Shown here piece after piece: positions 28,567-37,167 of a stretch of DNA of 64,000 nucleotides. The first letter of the stretch is position 1, and the number at the start of each line of letters is the position of its first letter. The position numbers were made by a program, and so were the translations under genes. Under the pieces are notes generated by a model. The model ran no database searches, was not told the origin of the DNA, and saw nothing but the letters and a program-made list of their open reading frames with translations. Source of the DNA: Nodularia sp. NIES-3585 (lineage in GTDB: Bacteria > Cyanobacteriota > Cyanobacteriia > Cyanobacteriales > Nostocaceae); assembly GCF_002218065.1 (NCBI RefSeq), contig NZ_BDUB01000001.1, forward strand, positions 5,179,118-5,243,117, in the 5' to 3' direction.

Positions 28567-29649
28567 ATGAATTTATACAACTTTCTTGAGTCCCTCGGCA
28601 TCGCCGACCCTGGCGGCTCCGGCTGGTTGGCAGTAGTGTTTACATTTCTTTTGGCTTGGCTGGTAACGTCGCGATTGATTCCCACAGTCCGCCAATTTGC
28701 CCTGCGGGTAGGTTGGGCTGACCAACCAAACGCTCGACGACTCAACCAGCAGCCCTTGCCCAATGCTGGGGGTTTAGCTATCTATGCGGGAGTCATTGCC
28801 GCAATGGTACTAGCTAGCCTGTTACGACCTATTGCGCTGCAAAGCGTATTGGCTCAAGTGCTAACTATTCTACTAGGAGGTTCCATCCTAGTACTGGTGG
28901 GTTTTATTGATGATCAGTTCGGTTTACCGCCCTCTGTGCGTTTGTGGGCGCAGATTGTGACGGCATTATTGCTGTATGCGAACGGCATCAGCATCGAGGT
29001 TGGTTTCAACACGCCCATTGACTCGCTGCTGTCCATGACAGTGACGGTACTTTGGGTAGTCGGCATTACTAACGCCATCAACTTGATGGATGGTATGGAT
29101 GGATTAGCGGGGGGTGTTAGTTTTATCACCGCTATGGGTTTATTAGGGGTTGCAGCCCAATTTCCCAATCGAGCCGCAGCTATTTTAGTGCTAGCAGCTT
29201 TAGGGGGTGCAGCCTTGGGCTTTTTGCGCCATAACTTTCACCCCTCACGGATTATCATGGGTGACGCGGGGGCATACTTTTTTGGCTATGTGCTAGGTGC
29301 AACCAGTATTTTAGGTAATCTGCAACAAAATACCATTTTTGCCCTTGGACCAACAATTTTATTTCTCCTGTTACCTGTACTAGATACTACACAAGTGTTT
29401 ATCCGCAGGTTATTGGCAGGAAAAAACCCTCTCAGTACCCCAGGTAAAGATCACCTACACCACCGTTTATTGGCTTTGGGATTTTCCCAGCCCCGGGCTG
29501 CGTTCACTCTTTGGTCAATTACTCTAGTTTTTAATTTGCTGGCAATGAGAATACAAGGTATGACTTTTGTGGTGATAATATGTACTGCCATAAGTATCAT
29601 TTTCTTGTTAGCCTTTACTGTATGGCAAAAAAATAGCCAAAATTCTTGA
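28567..29649 (+). CDS. WecA/TagO-type undecaprenyl-phosphate sugar-phosphate transferase
   Basis: This protein of about 360 residues, from the ATG at 28567, is a polytopic membrane enzyme of the MraY/WecA family, which transfers a sugar phosphate from a UDP-sugar to undecaprenyl phosphate. It has around ten membrane helices. Conserved cytoplasmic motifs are GFIDDQFGLPP (the DD pair), NAINLMDGMDGLAGG and MGDAGAYFFGY, followed by the HHRLL histidines in GKDHLHHRLLALG, which favour WecA/TagO over MraY. The likely product is the first lipid intermediate for an envelope polysaccharide. It diverges from groEL; an upstream TTG at 28555 is in frame but less likely. Confidence 0.9.
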   Translation: MNLYNFLESLGIADPGGSGWLAVVFTFLLAWLVTSRLIPTVRQFALRVGWADQPNARRLNQQPLPNAGGLAIYAGVIAAMVLASLLRPIALQSVLAQVLTILLGGSILVLVGFIDDQFGLPPSVRLWAQIVTALLLYANGISIEVGFNTPIDSLLSMTVTVLWVVGITNAINLMDGMDGLAGGVSFITAMGLLGVAAQFPNRAAAILVLAALGGAALGFLRHNFHPSRIIMGDAGAYFFGYVLGATSILGNLQQNTIFALGPTILFLLLPVLDTTQVFIRRLLAGKNPLSTPGKDHLHHRLLALGFSQPRAAFTLWSITLVFNLLAMRIQGMTFVVIICTAISIIFLLAFTVWQKNSQNS

Positions 29650-29710
29650 GTTATTCTTTGTCCGTTCAAACACTCATACTAGCAGCAATTTTACTTAAAT
29701 ACACCACACT

Positions 29711-29746
29711 GTAGGGGAAAAATGTTTTGCGCCCCTACTAATTTTT
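29711..29746 (+). terminator. Probable terminator of the WecA/TagO-type gene
   Basis: GTAGGGG (29711-29717) pairs with CCCCTAC (29732-29738) and is followed by TAATTTTT on the plus strand, about 60 bp after the stop codon. Confidence 0.6.
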
Positions 29747-29809
29747 GTGGTGAAAATATTTGAATTATTGAGGAGAATAACCCAATACAGTCAGCATTCC
29801 AGTCAAGTT

Positions 29810-30472
29810 TCACAACAATCCGCGATAATGAATAAAAACTAACATCACCGCCCACGATCCTAACGCAACTTTGACTGCAACTAGGATATTGAGCAAAGGG
29901 ATCACCCCCCCACTAACAAGTGCGCCTAACTCTCCGTGGGGTAACTCAAATCCAGCCAGAGTGATCACCGCTAGGACAATGAAAATCAGCACCGAAATTT
30001 TCTCCCATATAGCGGCGTTCCAGCGCTTGTAGATGGCCTGCATCCACTCCGACGATGAGGTAATCGCAATTAGACCAATAGCCGTACCACCTGCCACTCC
30101 AGCCGCAAAACCACCGCCCGGACTCAAATGACCCCTAATCGCCAGTTCAATCCCCACCAATGAGCAAATAGTCGCTCCCAGACGCGCCAAAATCATGGAT
30201 GGTTCATCTGTAAACTGATAGATAGTGCAGAACGGTCTTTCATCAGCCAGCAGAAAACGCGCACCCATAACCGCGATGGTAAATACTACTACTTCAAAGA
30301 TAGTGTCATACAGCCGATTTCTGAGAATTATCCCTGTAACTGCATTGGGTACTCCACTATCTTGTACAACTGATTCCACGATAGAGATATCCGATAACTC
30401 CGGTGTCTGATTGGGCATAACCAGAAATATCATGTAAAGCGCTATCCCGGCGGCAATGTAGACCCATTTCAT
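29810..30472 (-). CDS. mrpB: Mrp antiporter subunit MrpB/MnhB-like
   Basis: This 220-residue membrane protein resembles the B subunit of Mrp (Mnh) multi-subunit Na+/H+ antiporters. It has an N-terminal anchor, then helices around residues 62-78, 99-112 and beyond, with the hallmark GHLSPGGGFAAGVAGGTAIGL (120s) typical of MnhB. It begins with ATG overlapping the stop codon of the preceding gene (TAATG), so translation is probably coupled. It is the last gene of a seven-gene minus-strand cluster. Mrp complexes exchange cytoplasmic Na+ for H+ and need all subunits for activity. Confidence 0.88.
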   Translation of the reverse strand: MKWVYIAAGIALYMIFLVMPNQTPELSDISIVESVVQDSGVPNAVTGIILRNRLYDTIFEVVVFTIAVMGARFLLADERPFCTIYQFTDEPSMILARLGATICSLVGIELAIRGHLSPGGGFAAGVAGGTAIGLIAITSSSEWMQAIYKRWNAAIWEKISVLIFIVLAVITLAGFELPHGELGALVSGGVIPLLNILVAVKVALGSWAVMLVFIHYRGLL

Positions 30473-31062
30473 TAATGCTTCTCCCCTGAATCTGGTGTAT
30501 TTACATAAGTAACGATGGTTACAGGTGACAAAAGTTCAGACTCCATGATGTCATATAGCCGTTGAACTCTAGTCGCAGTATGATAGATTTGCCTTTCGTC
30601 CCCAGATAGGGAGTTATTTTGATCACTCCTGGCACAAGTTGCATGAACCTCTTTATCTATAAGTGCTTGCTGCAAAGCCTGAATATTCATGTATGGGACT
30701 AACTCAAGACGCAGATAGTATTTGCTAAAAATTCGGCGTAAGTCTTCCAGTATTTGCCCAAAATGACCTTCAGATTTCAATTCGGCATCTGCCTCCTGTG
30801 ACTCGTCTTCCAGGACACCCAGACGCATAACCAGGGAAGAACGAACTGCGATCGCATACAGAGTAATCGCCAGCAAAGTCCCCATTAATGCTTGGGTTAA
30901 AGCCACATCCGCTGCCCCCAAAACAGCAAATACCAAGGCCGCCACAGCTCCCAGTATTCCCTGAACTACCAGGGCATTGTATGGATTAACCTGAATTACC
31001 AGCATTAATGCGGATAACGGCAACAAGGCGGTGATTATATACACATAACTATTATCATTCAT
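30472..31062 (-). CDS. DUF4040/MbhD-like subunit corresponding to the MrpA C-terminal region
   Basis: This encodes about 196 residues from the ATG at 31062 (MNDNSYVYIITALLP). The first 95 residues form three membrane helices with the pattern GILGAVAALVFAVLGAADVALTQALMGT, characteristic of the DUF4040/MbhD domain found at the end of the large MrpA subunit. The rest (from about 100) is a charged soluble domain of unknown role. No separate NuoL-like N-terminal MrpA is present in this cluster. A longer start at 31161 would overlap the mrpG gene by 107 bp, so I prefer 31062, which overlaps by 8 bp and implies translational coupling. Confidence 0.82.
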   Translation of the reverse strand: MNDNSYVYIITALLPLSALMLVIQVNPYNALVVQGILGAVAALVFAVLGAADVALTQALMGTLLAITLYAIAVRSSLVMRLGVLEDESQEADAELKSEGHFGQILEDLRRIFSKYYLRLELVPYMNIQALQQALIDKEVHATCARSDQNNSLSGDERQIYHTATRVQRLYDIMESELLSPVTIVTYVNTPDSGEKH

Positions 31063-31333
31063 GGCGATCATTGGGACTAGAACAATATGCCAAAACATAA
31101 CCCAGCACTGTATTCCAAATAGCCAAAGAGATGATGCCCAGAAGGAGTAGCGGCCATTCACTGGGTATCTTCAGCAGCAGCCCAAAAACGATACTCATGG
31201 AGCCGAGGGTATCTGCAACCGAAAGACTATGTAGTTTAAATAATACCGAGCGATGACCGAGTAGGGGTAAAGTTCCCCAAAACCAGAAGAAAAGACCTAA
31301 GCATAAACAGGTATAACTCAACAAGTCAATCAT
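31055..31333 (-). CDS. mrpG: Mrp antiporter subunit MrpG/MnhG-like
   Basis: This small 92-residue membrane protein matches MnhG in position, size and topology: three hydrophobic helices (LLSYTCLCLGLFFWFWGTLPLL; ADTLGSMSIVFGLLL; WPLLLLGIISLAIWNTVLGYVLA) and the typical LHSLSVADTLGS motif after the first helix. It overlaps the mrpF gene by four bases (ATGA-type) and the following DUF4040 gene by eight. Confidence 0.85.
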   Translation of the reverse strand: MIDLLSYTCLCLGLFFWFWGTLPLLGHRSVLFKLHSLSVADTLGSMSIVFGLLLKIPSEWPLLLLGIISLAIWNTVLGYVLAYCSSPNDRHE

Positions 31334-31581
31334 AAATCACTCATGCGTTTAAGTAGATGTGCCAATAACATTAATCCGGCATTACCCACACTGAGAATAA
31401 TAATCCCGACAACACCAATCATCCAATCATCACGTAAGACAGATACCATCAGAATCATGATTGATGTTTTGGTGGCAATACTGGCAAAAGCCAACATTTT
31501 TTGCCATATATCATCATCTTGCCAAGCTTCATACATGGGTATGAGCAGGGCTAAAATCATGGCAAACAATATCATATTCAC
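31330..31581 (-). CDS. mrpF: Mrp antiporter subunit MrpF/MnhF-like
   Basis: This 83-residue protein has three predicted membrane helices and the location of MrpF between E and G. The middle segment (LAFASIATKTSIMILMVSVLRDD) agrees with the family. It overlaps both neighbours by four bases. Assignment leans on gene order as well as sequence. Confidence 0.8.
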   Translation of the reverse strand: MNMILFAMILALLIPMYEAWQDDDIWQKMLAFASIATKTSIMILMVSVLRDDWMIGVVGIIILSVGNAGLMLLAHLLKRMSDL

Positions 31582-31967
31582 ACTTTCCTCCTCCGTCTCA
31601 CCAGGTGTACTTCATACAACCCCTGTTCGTGATATTTCAAGACAATCGTTTTGGGCGTAAAGGTAATCAGGAATATATCTAGGAATATGAGTCCAGGTGT
31701 ACGTTGAGGTTTGACTCGTTCCATGATTACATCTTCATGGTTATGGGGACGAAAGATGATTTCAAATGCCTCCATATAGGCCTGGGGAATCGCCACGATT
31801 ACCTCACCCAGAACACGCAGCCAATCCCTTAATGCTTCCGGGGCTTTGTTACGACCCGGCAAGAGGAGTGCAACACTGATACCAATAATGATATTTGCCA
31901 AACTCAAATCAGAGGTAAGCAAAAACCAAATGGCCAGTCGCAATATCAGATTTAAATGCCCAATCAT
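31578..31967 (-). CDS. mrpE: Mrp antiporter subunit MrpE/MnhE-like
   Basis: This 129-residue protein has the MnhE layout: two N-terminal membrane helices (LILRLAIWFLLTSDLSLANIIIGISVALLLPG) and a C-terminal hydrophilic domain with TPGLIFLDIFLITFTPKTIVLKYHEQGLYEVHLV, where family members have a similar ITLTPGT-like strand. It overlaps mrpD and mrpF by four bases each. Confidence 0.86.
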   Translation of the reverse strand: MIGHLNLILRLAIWFLLTSDLSLANIIIGISVALLLPGRNKAPEALRDWLRVLGEVIVAIPQAYMEAFEIIFRPHNHEDVIMERVKPQRTPGLIFLDIFLITFTPKTIVLKYHEQGLYEVHLVRRRRKV

Positions 31968-33391
31968 GCTAATACCATCCCCAATAACAGGAGCAACATC
32001 AAACTCATCACCCCAATCAGATGTTCAAGTTGCTCAAGTACACGTGGTAATTTGACAAGTAACCGTTGAAAAATTAAAAAATGTGCCAACCAGCCAATGC
32101 CGATGATTGCTAATGCTTTTATGATATTTGCCACAGTGTACGCCTCATAGTAAAGACTACTTGAAGCAATGAGCGCCCCTAGTAATAGGATCAATGGTGG
32201 CCAAAAACCAGGTTTGACATCCCTTCCTTGTCCGTGAGGTAGAAATATGAATTTGGCATAGACGATTGCAGTTCCTACAGCCCCAATATTCATTAACATA
32301 ACTTGCCAAGGAAGAACATTTTTCAGCGTCAGCATCTTAGCCCCAAAGCCAACCAGTAAGGGAAAACCCGATATTGAAAGACTACCCATGACAAGGGCAA
32401 TCCACAGCGCATTATTAATTGGCTGATTTTGCAATTCCTTGAAGTCTCGACTGGGTAAGTTACCTGCAATCAGGAAAAGCGTTGATTTTGCCAGTCCGTG
32501 TCCCAAGGCATAAAAACCTGCTACCTCTGGTGCAATGAGTAGCCAACCTAGCTGAGAAATAGTACTCAAGGCCAGCATTCGCTTAGTATCCTTTTCAAAT
32601 AAGGCATAAATTACGCCCAGAAACGCTGTGGCTACTCCAAATATCCTGACAATGGGATCAATCTCTGGCACTAGCAAAGCACAGCGCACCAAGGGAAATA
32701 CACCAGTTTTGACAACAACTCCTGATAGTAAGGCTGACACAGGCGTTTCTGATTCGGAGTGTGTCAAGGGTAGCCACAATCCTGATACAAAGATTCCTCC
32801 TTTTGTCAAGAGTCCGACAAAGATTAAGGCGATCGCCTCGGTAGGTGCTTTACTTAACCCAGAAAAAGCAAAGGAACCATTGGCCTGATAGACCAACACC
32901 GCGCCCACCAGATAAAACAGCATAGCCGTGTTACTGACAAACATATAGCGCAACCCTACCCAAATCGAGCGATTGGTTCGGGAGTAAGCAATCAAGAGAA
33001 ACGCCGCAATCCCAATTACCTCTAACGCCACATATAAACTGATAAAATCTGCGGAGACAAAAGCGGCGTTAACGCTGCCATGCAAAATAGCAATCTGTGT
33101 ATAAAAGAAAGCTGACTTATCAGTGCGCCAACAGTAGAGGACCACCGCAGTAGTTACCACTGCATTTGTCAATATAAAGTAACCACTTAATTGATCAACT
33201 ACTAAGGTGACACCGAAACTATCCAGTAAATTTAGTGTCAACTGGGACTGGTTAAAAAATAGCGACAACGCATATCCAGCCGAAACCAGAGCTACACCCA
33301 AGGCGAGGTATCGGTCAAATTTGGGAAGCAGATAAATAACGAATCCCAAAAACAACGGTAATGCGATCCATGCAATAGTAATGTTATTCAT
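31964..33391 (-). CDS. mrpD: Mrp antiporter subunit MrpD/MnhD-like (NuoM/NuoN-type proton-channel subunit)
   Basis: This 475-residue protein has about 14 membrane helices and the proton-translocating core shared with complex I subunits NuoL/M/N. Conserved charged residues occur in helix 5 (LYVALEVIGIAAFLLIAY, where Glu is the key acidic residue) and around ALIFVGLLTKGGIFVSGLWLPLTHSESETPVSALLSG, with the functionally important Lys. It is the only NuoM-like subunit in this cluster, since mrpA is reduced to its C-terminal part. It overlaps the mrpC gene by four bases. Confidence 0.92.
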   Translation of the reverse strand: MNNITIAWIALPLFLGFVIYLLPKFDRYLALGVALVSAGYALSLFFNQSQLTLNLLDSFGVTLVVDQLSGYFILTNAVVTTAVVLYCWRTDKSAFFYTQIAILHGSVNAAFVSADFISLYVALEVIGIAAFLLIAYSRTNRSIWVGLRYMFVSNTAMLFYLVGAVLVYQANGSFAFSGLSKAPTEAIALIFVGLLTKGGIFVSGLWLPLTHSESETPVSALLSGVVVKTGVFPLVRCALLVPEIDPIVRIFGVATAFLGVIYALFEKDTKRMLALSTISQLGWLLIAPEVAGFYALGHGLAKSTLFLIAGNLPSRDFKELQNQPINNALWIALVMGSLSISGFPLLVGFGAKMLTLKNVLPWQVMLMNIGAVGTAIVYAKFIFLPHGQGRDVKPGFWPPLILLLGALIASSSLYYEAYTVANIIKALAIIGIGWLAHFLIFQRLLVKLPRVLEQLEHLIGVMSLMLLLLLGMVLA

Positions 33392-33723
33392 GGCGTGTTA
33401 TTTTTCTCAATTTCGTTGCTTTCCAAGGTCGGATTATCCCGTGCTAGCTTCATTACACCCACCAGCATTATGGACTGAATCGAAAATCCGATCACAATTG
33501 CTGTCAATATAACCGCTTGGGGAACTGGGTCAGCATAAGCGGGATTTTCTCCGGTGACAACAATGGGGGTGAAAAAGCCATTTCGTGATGCAATCAGTAC
33601 GTAATAGGCGATAACCCCTGTACTCATCACATCCATAGAGATGATCTTCATCACCAGGTTTTTTTTCAGGATAATGCCAAAAAATCCGCACAATATTGTG
33701 GCGAATATATATGCTTCTAACAC
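33388..33723 (-). CDS. mrpC: Mrp antiporter subunit MrpC/MnhC-like (NuoK-type)
   Basis: This 111-residue protein has three membrane helices and is homologous to NuoK. Typical features are the first helix with FGIILKKNLVMKIISMDVM and DPVPQAVILTAIVIGFSIQSIMLVGVMKL in the third, where NuoK relatives carry the same PxPQALVLTAIVIG signature. It heads the operon: a 140-bp gap separates it from the NapA-type antiporter gene, and that gap holds a large inverted repeat. Confidence 0.9.
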   Translation of the reverse strand: MLEAYIFATILCGFFGIILKKNLVMKIISMDVMSTGVIAYYVLIASRNGFFTPIVVTGENPAYADPVPQAVILTAIVIGFSIQSIMLVGVMKLARDNPTLESNEIEKNNTP

Positions 33724-33791
33724 GGGAATGACCTATTGAATAGTGGGATAAAATTAGCTATTAAAGCACGGTGGAAATCAACAGATTAGTC

Positions 33792-33850
33792 AAAAGTCAA
33801 AAAGCCTACATAATCAGCTTTTTGACTTTTAACTTTTAACTTTTGACTTT
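33792..33850. repeat. 14-bp perfect inverted repeat plus CTTTTAA/CTTTTGA heptads
   Basis: AAAAGTCAAAAAGC (33792-33805) pairs with GCTTTTTGACTTTT (33817-33830), an 11-nt loop between them. Heptads CTTTTAA and CTTTTGA continue to 33850. It lies between the NapA-type gene and mrpC and may end the upstream transcript or be an inverted pair of STRRs. Confidence 0.75.
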
Positions 33851-33862
33851 CGCGTAGCGGTG

Positions 33863-35251
33863 TTAGCCTATTAAATTGGCTTTCTCTAAAGATTCTTTTT
33901 CTGCTGGCGATTGTTTAAATGCAAACCGCAATAAAGGCGGTGCTAAGAAGGTTGTCAAAATCACCATAATAATGATCGCCGCTTGTAATGGTTTATCAAG
34001 AGTACCACTAGCTGCACCAATTCCCGCAAATACTAACCCAACTTCACCACGGGGAATCATCCCTGCACCAACCGCTAACCGATTAATTCCGTCTTGGCCG
34101 AAAACTGACCAACCTGTGACAATTTTACCAATAATTGCTACCACAATTAAGAAGGCCGCAATAATTAATCCGGCTCGATTTTCTGGAACTAAAGGATTAA
34201 GAACACCTAAATCAACTTTCGCACCAACTGTCACAAAGAAAACTGGGACTAAAATATCCGCGATGGGTTTAACCTGCTCATCTAGTTCTTTGCGCTTATC
34301 GGTTTCATCCAAAACCAAGCCAGCCGCAAATGCGCCTAAAATAGCTTCTAAATGGATGGCATTACCTAAGAAGGCCATGAAGAAGGCAAAGATTAAAGCT
34401 GGGATAATTAAGTTTCCTCGCGTTTGCAATTTATTAGCAATGGCCACAAAAGTCTGATTGAAATATTTGCCTAATAAAATCGCACCAATGAGAAAGACTG
34501 TAGCGCTGACAATCAGATAAATGACGTTGAGAATATCAATCTCACCAGTTTTAGCAAGACTCGCAACTACTGCCAAGACAATGATGCCTAAAATGTCATC
34601 AATGACTGCTGCACCGACAATAATTTGACCTTCACGAGATTTTAACTGCCCAATTTCTGACAAAACTTTGGAGGTAATACCAATACTAGTAGCTGTCAGT
34701 GCTGCACCAGCAAAAATCGCGGGAATTACTGGCACATTAAAGAGCAACATCAATCCTGTAGTACCAGCCGCAAAAGGAACAGCGACCCCAACACAAGCAA
34801 CAACTACTGCTTGTGAACCGACTTTCTGTAATTCTTTTAAGTCTGATTCTAGACCAATTTCAAATAACAGAATAATCACACCCAGTTCGGCGAGAACGGA
34901 AACGATTTCACTCTGGCTTTGAAAAATTGATGTTACTGCTTCGGGACTGATGTCGTTAATAAATTGCAGGATTGTCATAATGATGGAGTCTGAAGCAGCT
35001 GCACCACTTTCAGAAAAGACAACCAAATTTAGTGCCGAAGCACCTACTAACACGCCACCAAGTAACTCGCCTAAAACGGGAGGCAAGTCGATCATTTTAG
35101 ACAATTCACCGCCAATTTTACTGGCAAGATAAATGACTATTAAACTGAGTAATACACCAGCTAAGACAATAGGGGCATTTTCGGCTTCGTTTGTGGTTGC
35201 GAGTAAAGGATTTTGCCACACTGAGTTAACTATTAATTCTGAGAAAATCAT
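33863..35251 (-). CDS. NapA/CPA2-family Na+/H+ antiporter
   Basis: This 462-residue protein belongs to the monovalent cation:proton antiporter-2 family. It has about 13 membrane helices. The diagnostic double aspartate occurs in VGAAVIDDILGIIVLA (about residues 213-228), typical of electrogenic NapA-type exchangers, and the discontinuous-helix region LTATSIGITSKVLSEIGQ is present. There is no C-terminal TrkA domain. It lies between bicA and the mrp operon on the same strand. In cyanobacteria related antiporters (NhaS3 type) expel Na+ from the cytoplasm or into the thylakoid lumen. With BicA next door, it would restore the sodium gradient used for bicarbonate uptake. Confidence 0.92.
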   Translation of the reverse strand: MIFSELIVNSVWQNPLLATTNEAENAPIVLAGVLLSLIVIYLASKIGGELSKMIDLPPVLGELLGGVLVGASALNLVVFSESGAAASDSIIMTILQFINDISPEAVTSIFQSQSEIVSVLAELGVIILLFEIGLESDLKELQKVGSQAVVVACVGVAVPFAAGTTGLMLLFNVPVIPAIFAGAALTATSIGITSKVLSEIGQLKSREGQIIVGAAVIDDILGIIVLAVVASLAKTGEIDILNVIYLIVSATVFLIGAILLGKYFNQTFVAIANKLQTRGNLIIPALIFAFFMAFLGNAIHLEAILGAFAAGLVLDETDKRKELDEQVKPIADILVPVFFVTVGAKVDLGVLNPLVPENRAGLIIAAFLIVVAIIGKIVTGWSVFGQDGINRLAVGAGMIPRGEVGLVFAGIGAASGTLDKPLQAAIIIMVILTTFLAPPLLRFAFKQSPAEKESLEKANLIG

Positions 35252-35284
35252 GTTATCTGTCTGTTGTGTTGATGAATTATGCGG

Positions 35285-35400
35285 TTAGATCAATATGAGG
35301 AACGTTCGCGTAGCGTGCGCGCAGCGCATACCGCAAAGGGCGCGAAGTACACAAAGAATAAAAGAAGAAAGAAGAAAGAAGAAGGAGGGAAGGAAATAAG
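35285..35400. repeat. Repeat fragment resembling the interior of the AGGACTTACGCAA element
   Basis: The stretch GAACGTTCGCGTAGCG followed by a GCGCAGCGCATACCGC segment and ACACAAAGAATAAAAG at about 35298-35370 resembles the core of the MITE-like elements at 21004-21118 and 61296-61438. It lacks the terminal inverted repeats. It lies between bicA and the antiporter gene. Confidence 0.6.
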
Positions 35401-35418
35401 GTATTGTTATGCTGGTAA

Positions 35419-37146
35419 TTAAGTTTGATAGCCGTAGGTATCAGGGTCACTTGCTAGGGAGCCATATTCACTAGTAGCAGCAACATTTTTATTCAGGGCA
35501 GAAGAATCAATTAAAGCCAAGGCTTGCTTAAGTGCCTCTGAACGATTCATAAAGAAATGATGTGAAGGTACGAATTTGTCAATGCCAAATTTTTCTAAGC
35601 GGCGTTTAACTTTGCCACCTGCACCAACAACTAATATTTGACGACCTTGCTCATGAGCGTCTTGGATAGCATTTTCAATTGCTAAGGAAGCCGTCACACC
35701 CAACATGGGGACATCGCTGAGGTCTAAAATCAGCACATCTGAGTCTGCCATTGCTGAATGTTCACGAGCGATCGCTTTGGAAACTCCAAAGATCATCGGT
35801 CCACTCAGGTAGAATAATAAGACACGTCCATTAGCTTGATCAAATAATTGCTTCTCTTCATTGTTCAAGACAATGGCATCATCCGCATCGGTAATCGTCT
35901 TTACATCCTGAGCTTGTAACTGGGAAAGACGTTCGATAGTTAAGATGTTGGCAATGAAAACTCCCACGCCGACGGCAACAATCAAGTCAACGAATACGGT
36001 TAAGAACATGACACCGTACATAATCAGCGCACCCTTGAGGGATACCTGATGAGCGCGTTTCAAAAAGCTCCAGTCGAGAATGTCAAGACCCACTTTGAGC
36101 GCAATACCAGCCAATACTGCCATGGGGATAGGTTGAGTTAAAACAGCAGCCCACAAAACTACAACCAGTAAAATCAAAGCCCGAGTCAAACCAGATACAG
36201 CCGTTCTCGCACCAGTCTGGATGTTAACTACCGTTCCCATCGTTGCACCAGCACCAGGGAGTCCACCACATAAACCAGATATGACGTTACCGATACCTTG
36301 ACCAATTAATTCCTTATCAGACTTGTGTTCTGTACGAGTCAAACTATCTGCAATTACTGCCGTTAACAAGGTATCAATACAACCCAACATCCCCAACATT
36401 GCCCCATCAACGAGCATCACAATGATTTGAGATGTCTCAAAGGTAGGGATTTGCAATGTTGGCAGTCCCATCGGGATTTCGCCAATCCGTCTGATTTCAA
36501 CATCCCCAAAAAATACCAGGGAAACTATTGTTACTAATACTAATGCTACTAATTGTGGTGGTACAAGGCGCTTGAGTTTAGATGGCATTAAGAAAATAAT
36601 TGCCAAAGTCATCGCTCCCAAAGCTGTTTCCACAGGATTAATATTTAGCAACAGCTGGAGTAAATTTTGCACCGTTCCTAATACGCCACCTTTAGGACTG
36701 GATTGACCCAGAAAAGGAGCAATTTGCAGTAATACCAGGATGACTCCAATCCCAGACATGAAACCGGAAATTACGCTGTAGGGCATGAGGGTAATATATT
36801 TACCCAGCTTGAATACTCCCAATAAAATTTGAAATATCCCAGCCAGCATCACTACTGTAAATGCCATCGCCAAGCCGTTTTCTGGGTTCTTGGCAATCAT
36901 GGAACTGACAACAGCAGTCATGATTACGGTCATCGGCCCGGTAGGTTCAGAAATCAGGGTTGGTGTGCCACCAAATAAAGCGGCGAAAAAGCCGACGCAA
37001 ACTGCACCATAAAGACCAGCAGCAGGCCCTGCACCGGAAGCAGCACCAAACGCTAACGCTAACGGTAAGGAAACGATCGCGGCAGTTAAACCACCGAATA
37101 AATCGCCTTGCAAGTTTCTAAAATGGATCGTATTAGTGAATGTCAT
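35419..37146 (-). CDS. bicA: BicA-type Na+-dependent bicarbonate transporter (SulP/SLC26)
   Basis: From the ATG at 37146 this encodes a 575-residue SulP protein closely resembling cyanobacterial BicA. The shared N-terminus is IHFRNLQGDLFGGLTAAIVSLPLALAFG, followed by GGTPTLISEPTGPMTVIMTAVVSS and HKSDKELIGQGIGN-type segments. Fourteen membrane spans (7+7 inverted repeat) precede a C-terminal STAS domain (from about 440; DVLILDLSDVPMLGVTASLAIENA). BicA imports bicarbonate with Na+ for the CO2-concentrating mechanism with high flux and modest affinity. Its neighbours are Na+/H+ antiporters on the same strand, which supports the sodium-coupled role over sulfate transport. An extra in-frame Met at 37167 exists upstream. 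Confidence 0.93.
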   Translation of the reverse strand: MTFTNTIHFRNLQGDLFGGLTAAIVSLPLALAFGAASGAGPAAGLYGAVCVGFFAALFGGTPTLISEPTGPMTVIMTAVVSSMIAKNPENGLAMAFTVVMLAGIFQILLGVFKLGKYITLMPYSVISGFMSGIGVILVLLQIAPFLGQSSPKGGVLGTVQNLLQLLLNINPVETALGAMTLAIIFLMPSKLKRLVPPQLVALVLVTIVSLVFFGDVEIRRIGEIPMGLPTLQIPTFETSQIIVMLVDGAMLGMLGCIDTLLTAVIADSLTRTEHKSDKELIGQGIGNVISGLCGGLPGAGATMGTVVNIQTGARTAVSGLTRALILLVVVLWAAVLTQPIPMAVLAGIALKVGLDILDWSFLKRAHQVSLKGALIMYGVMFLTVFVDLIVAVGVGVFIANILTIERLSQLQAQDVKTITDADDAIVLNNEEKQLFDQANGRVLLFYLSGPMIFGVSKAIAREHSAMADSDVLILDLSDVPMLGVTASLAIENAIQDAHEQGRQILVVGAGGKVKRRLEKFGIDKFVPSHHFFMNRSEALKQALALIDSSALNKNVAATSEYGSLASDPDTYGYQT

Positions 37147-37167
37147 GCGAGATTTGTGGTTAGGCAA

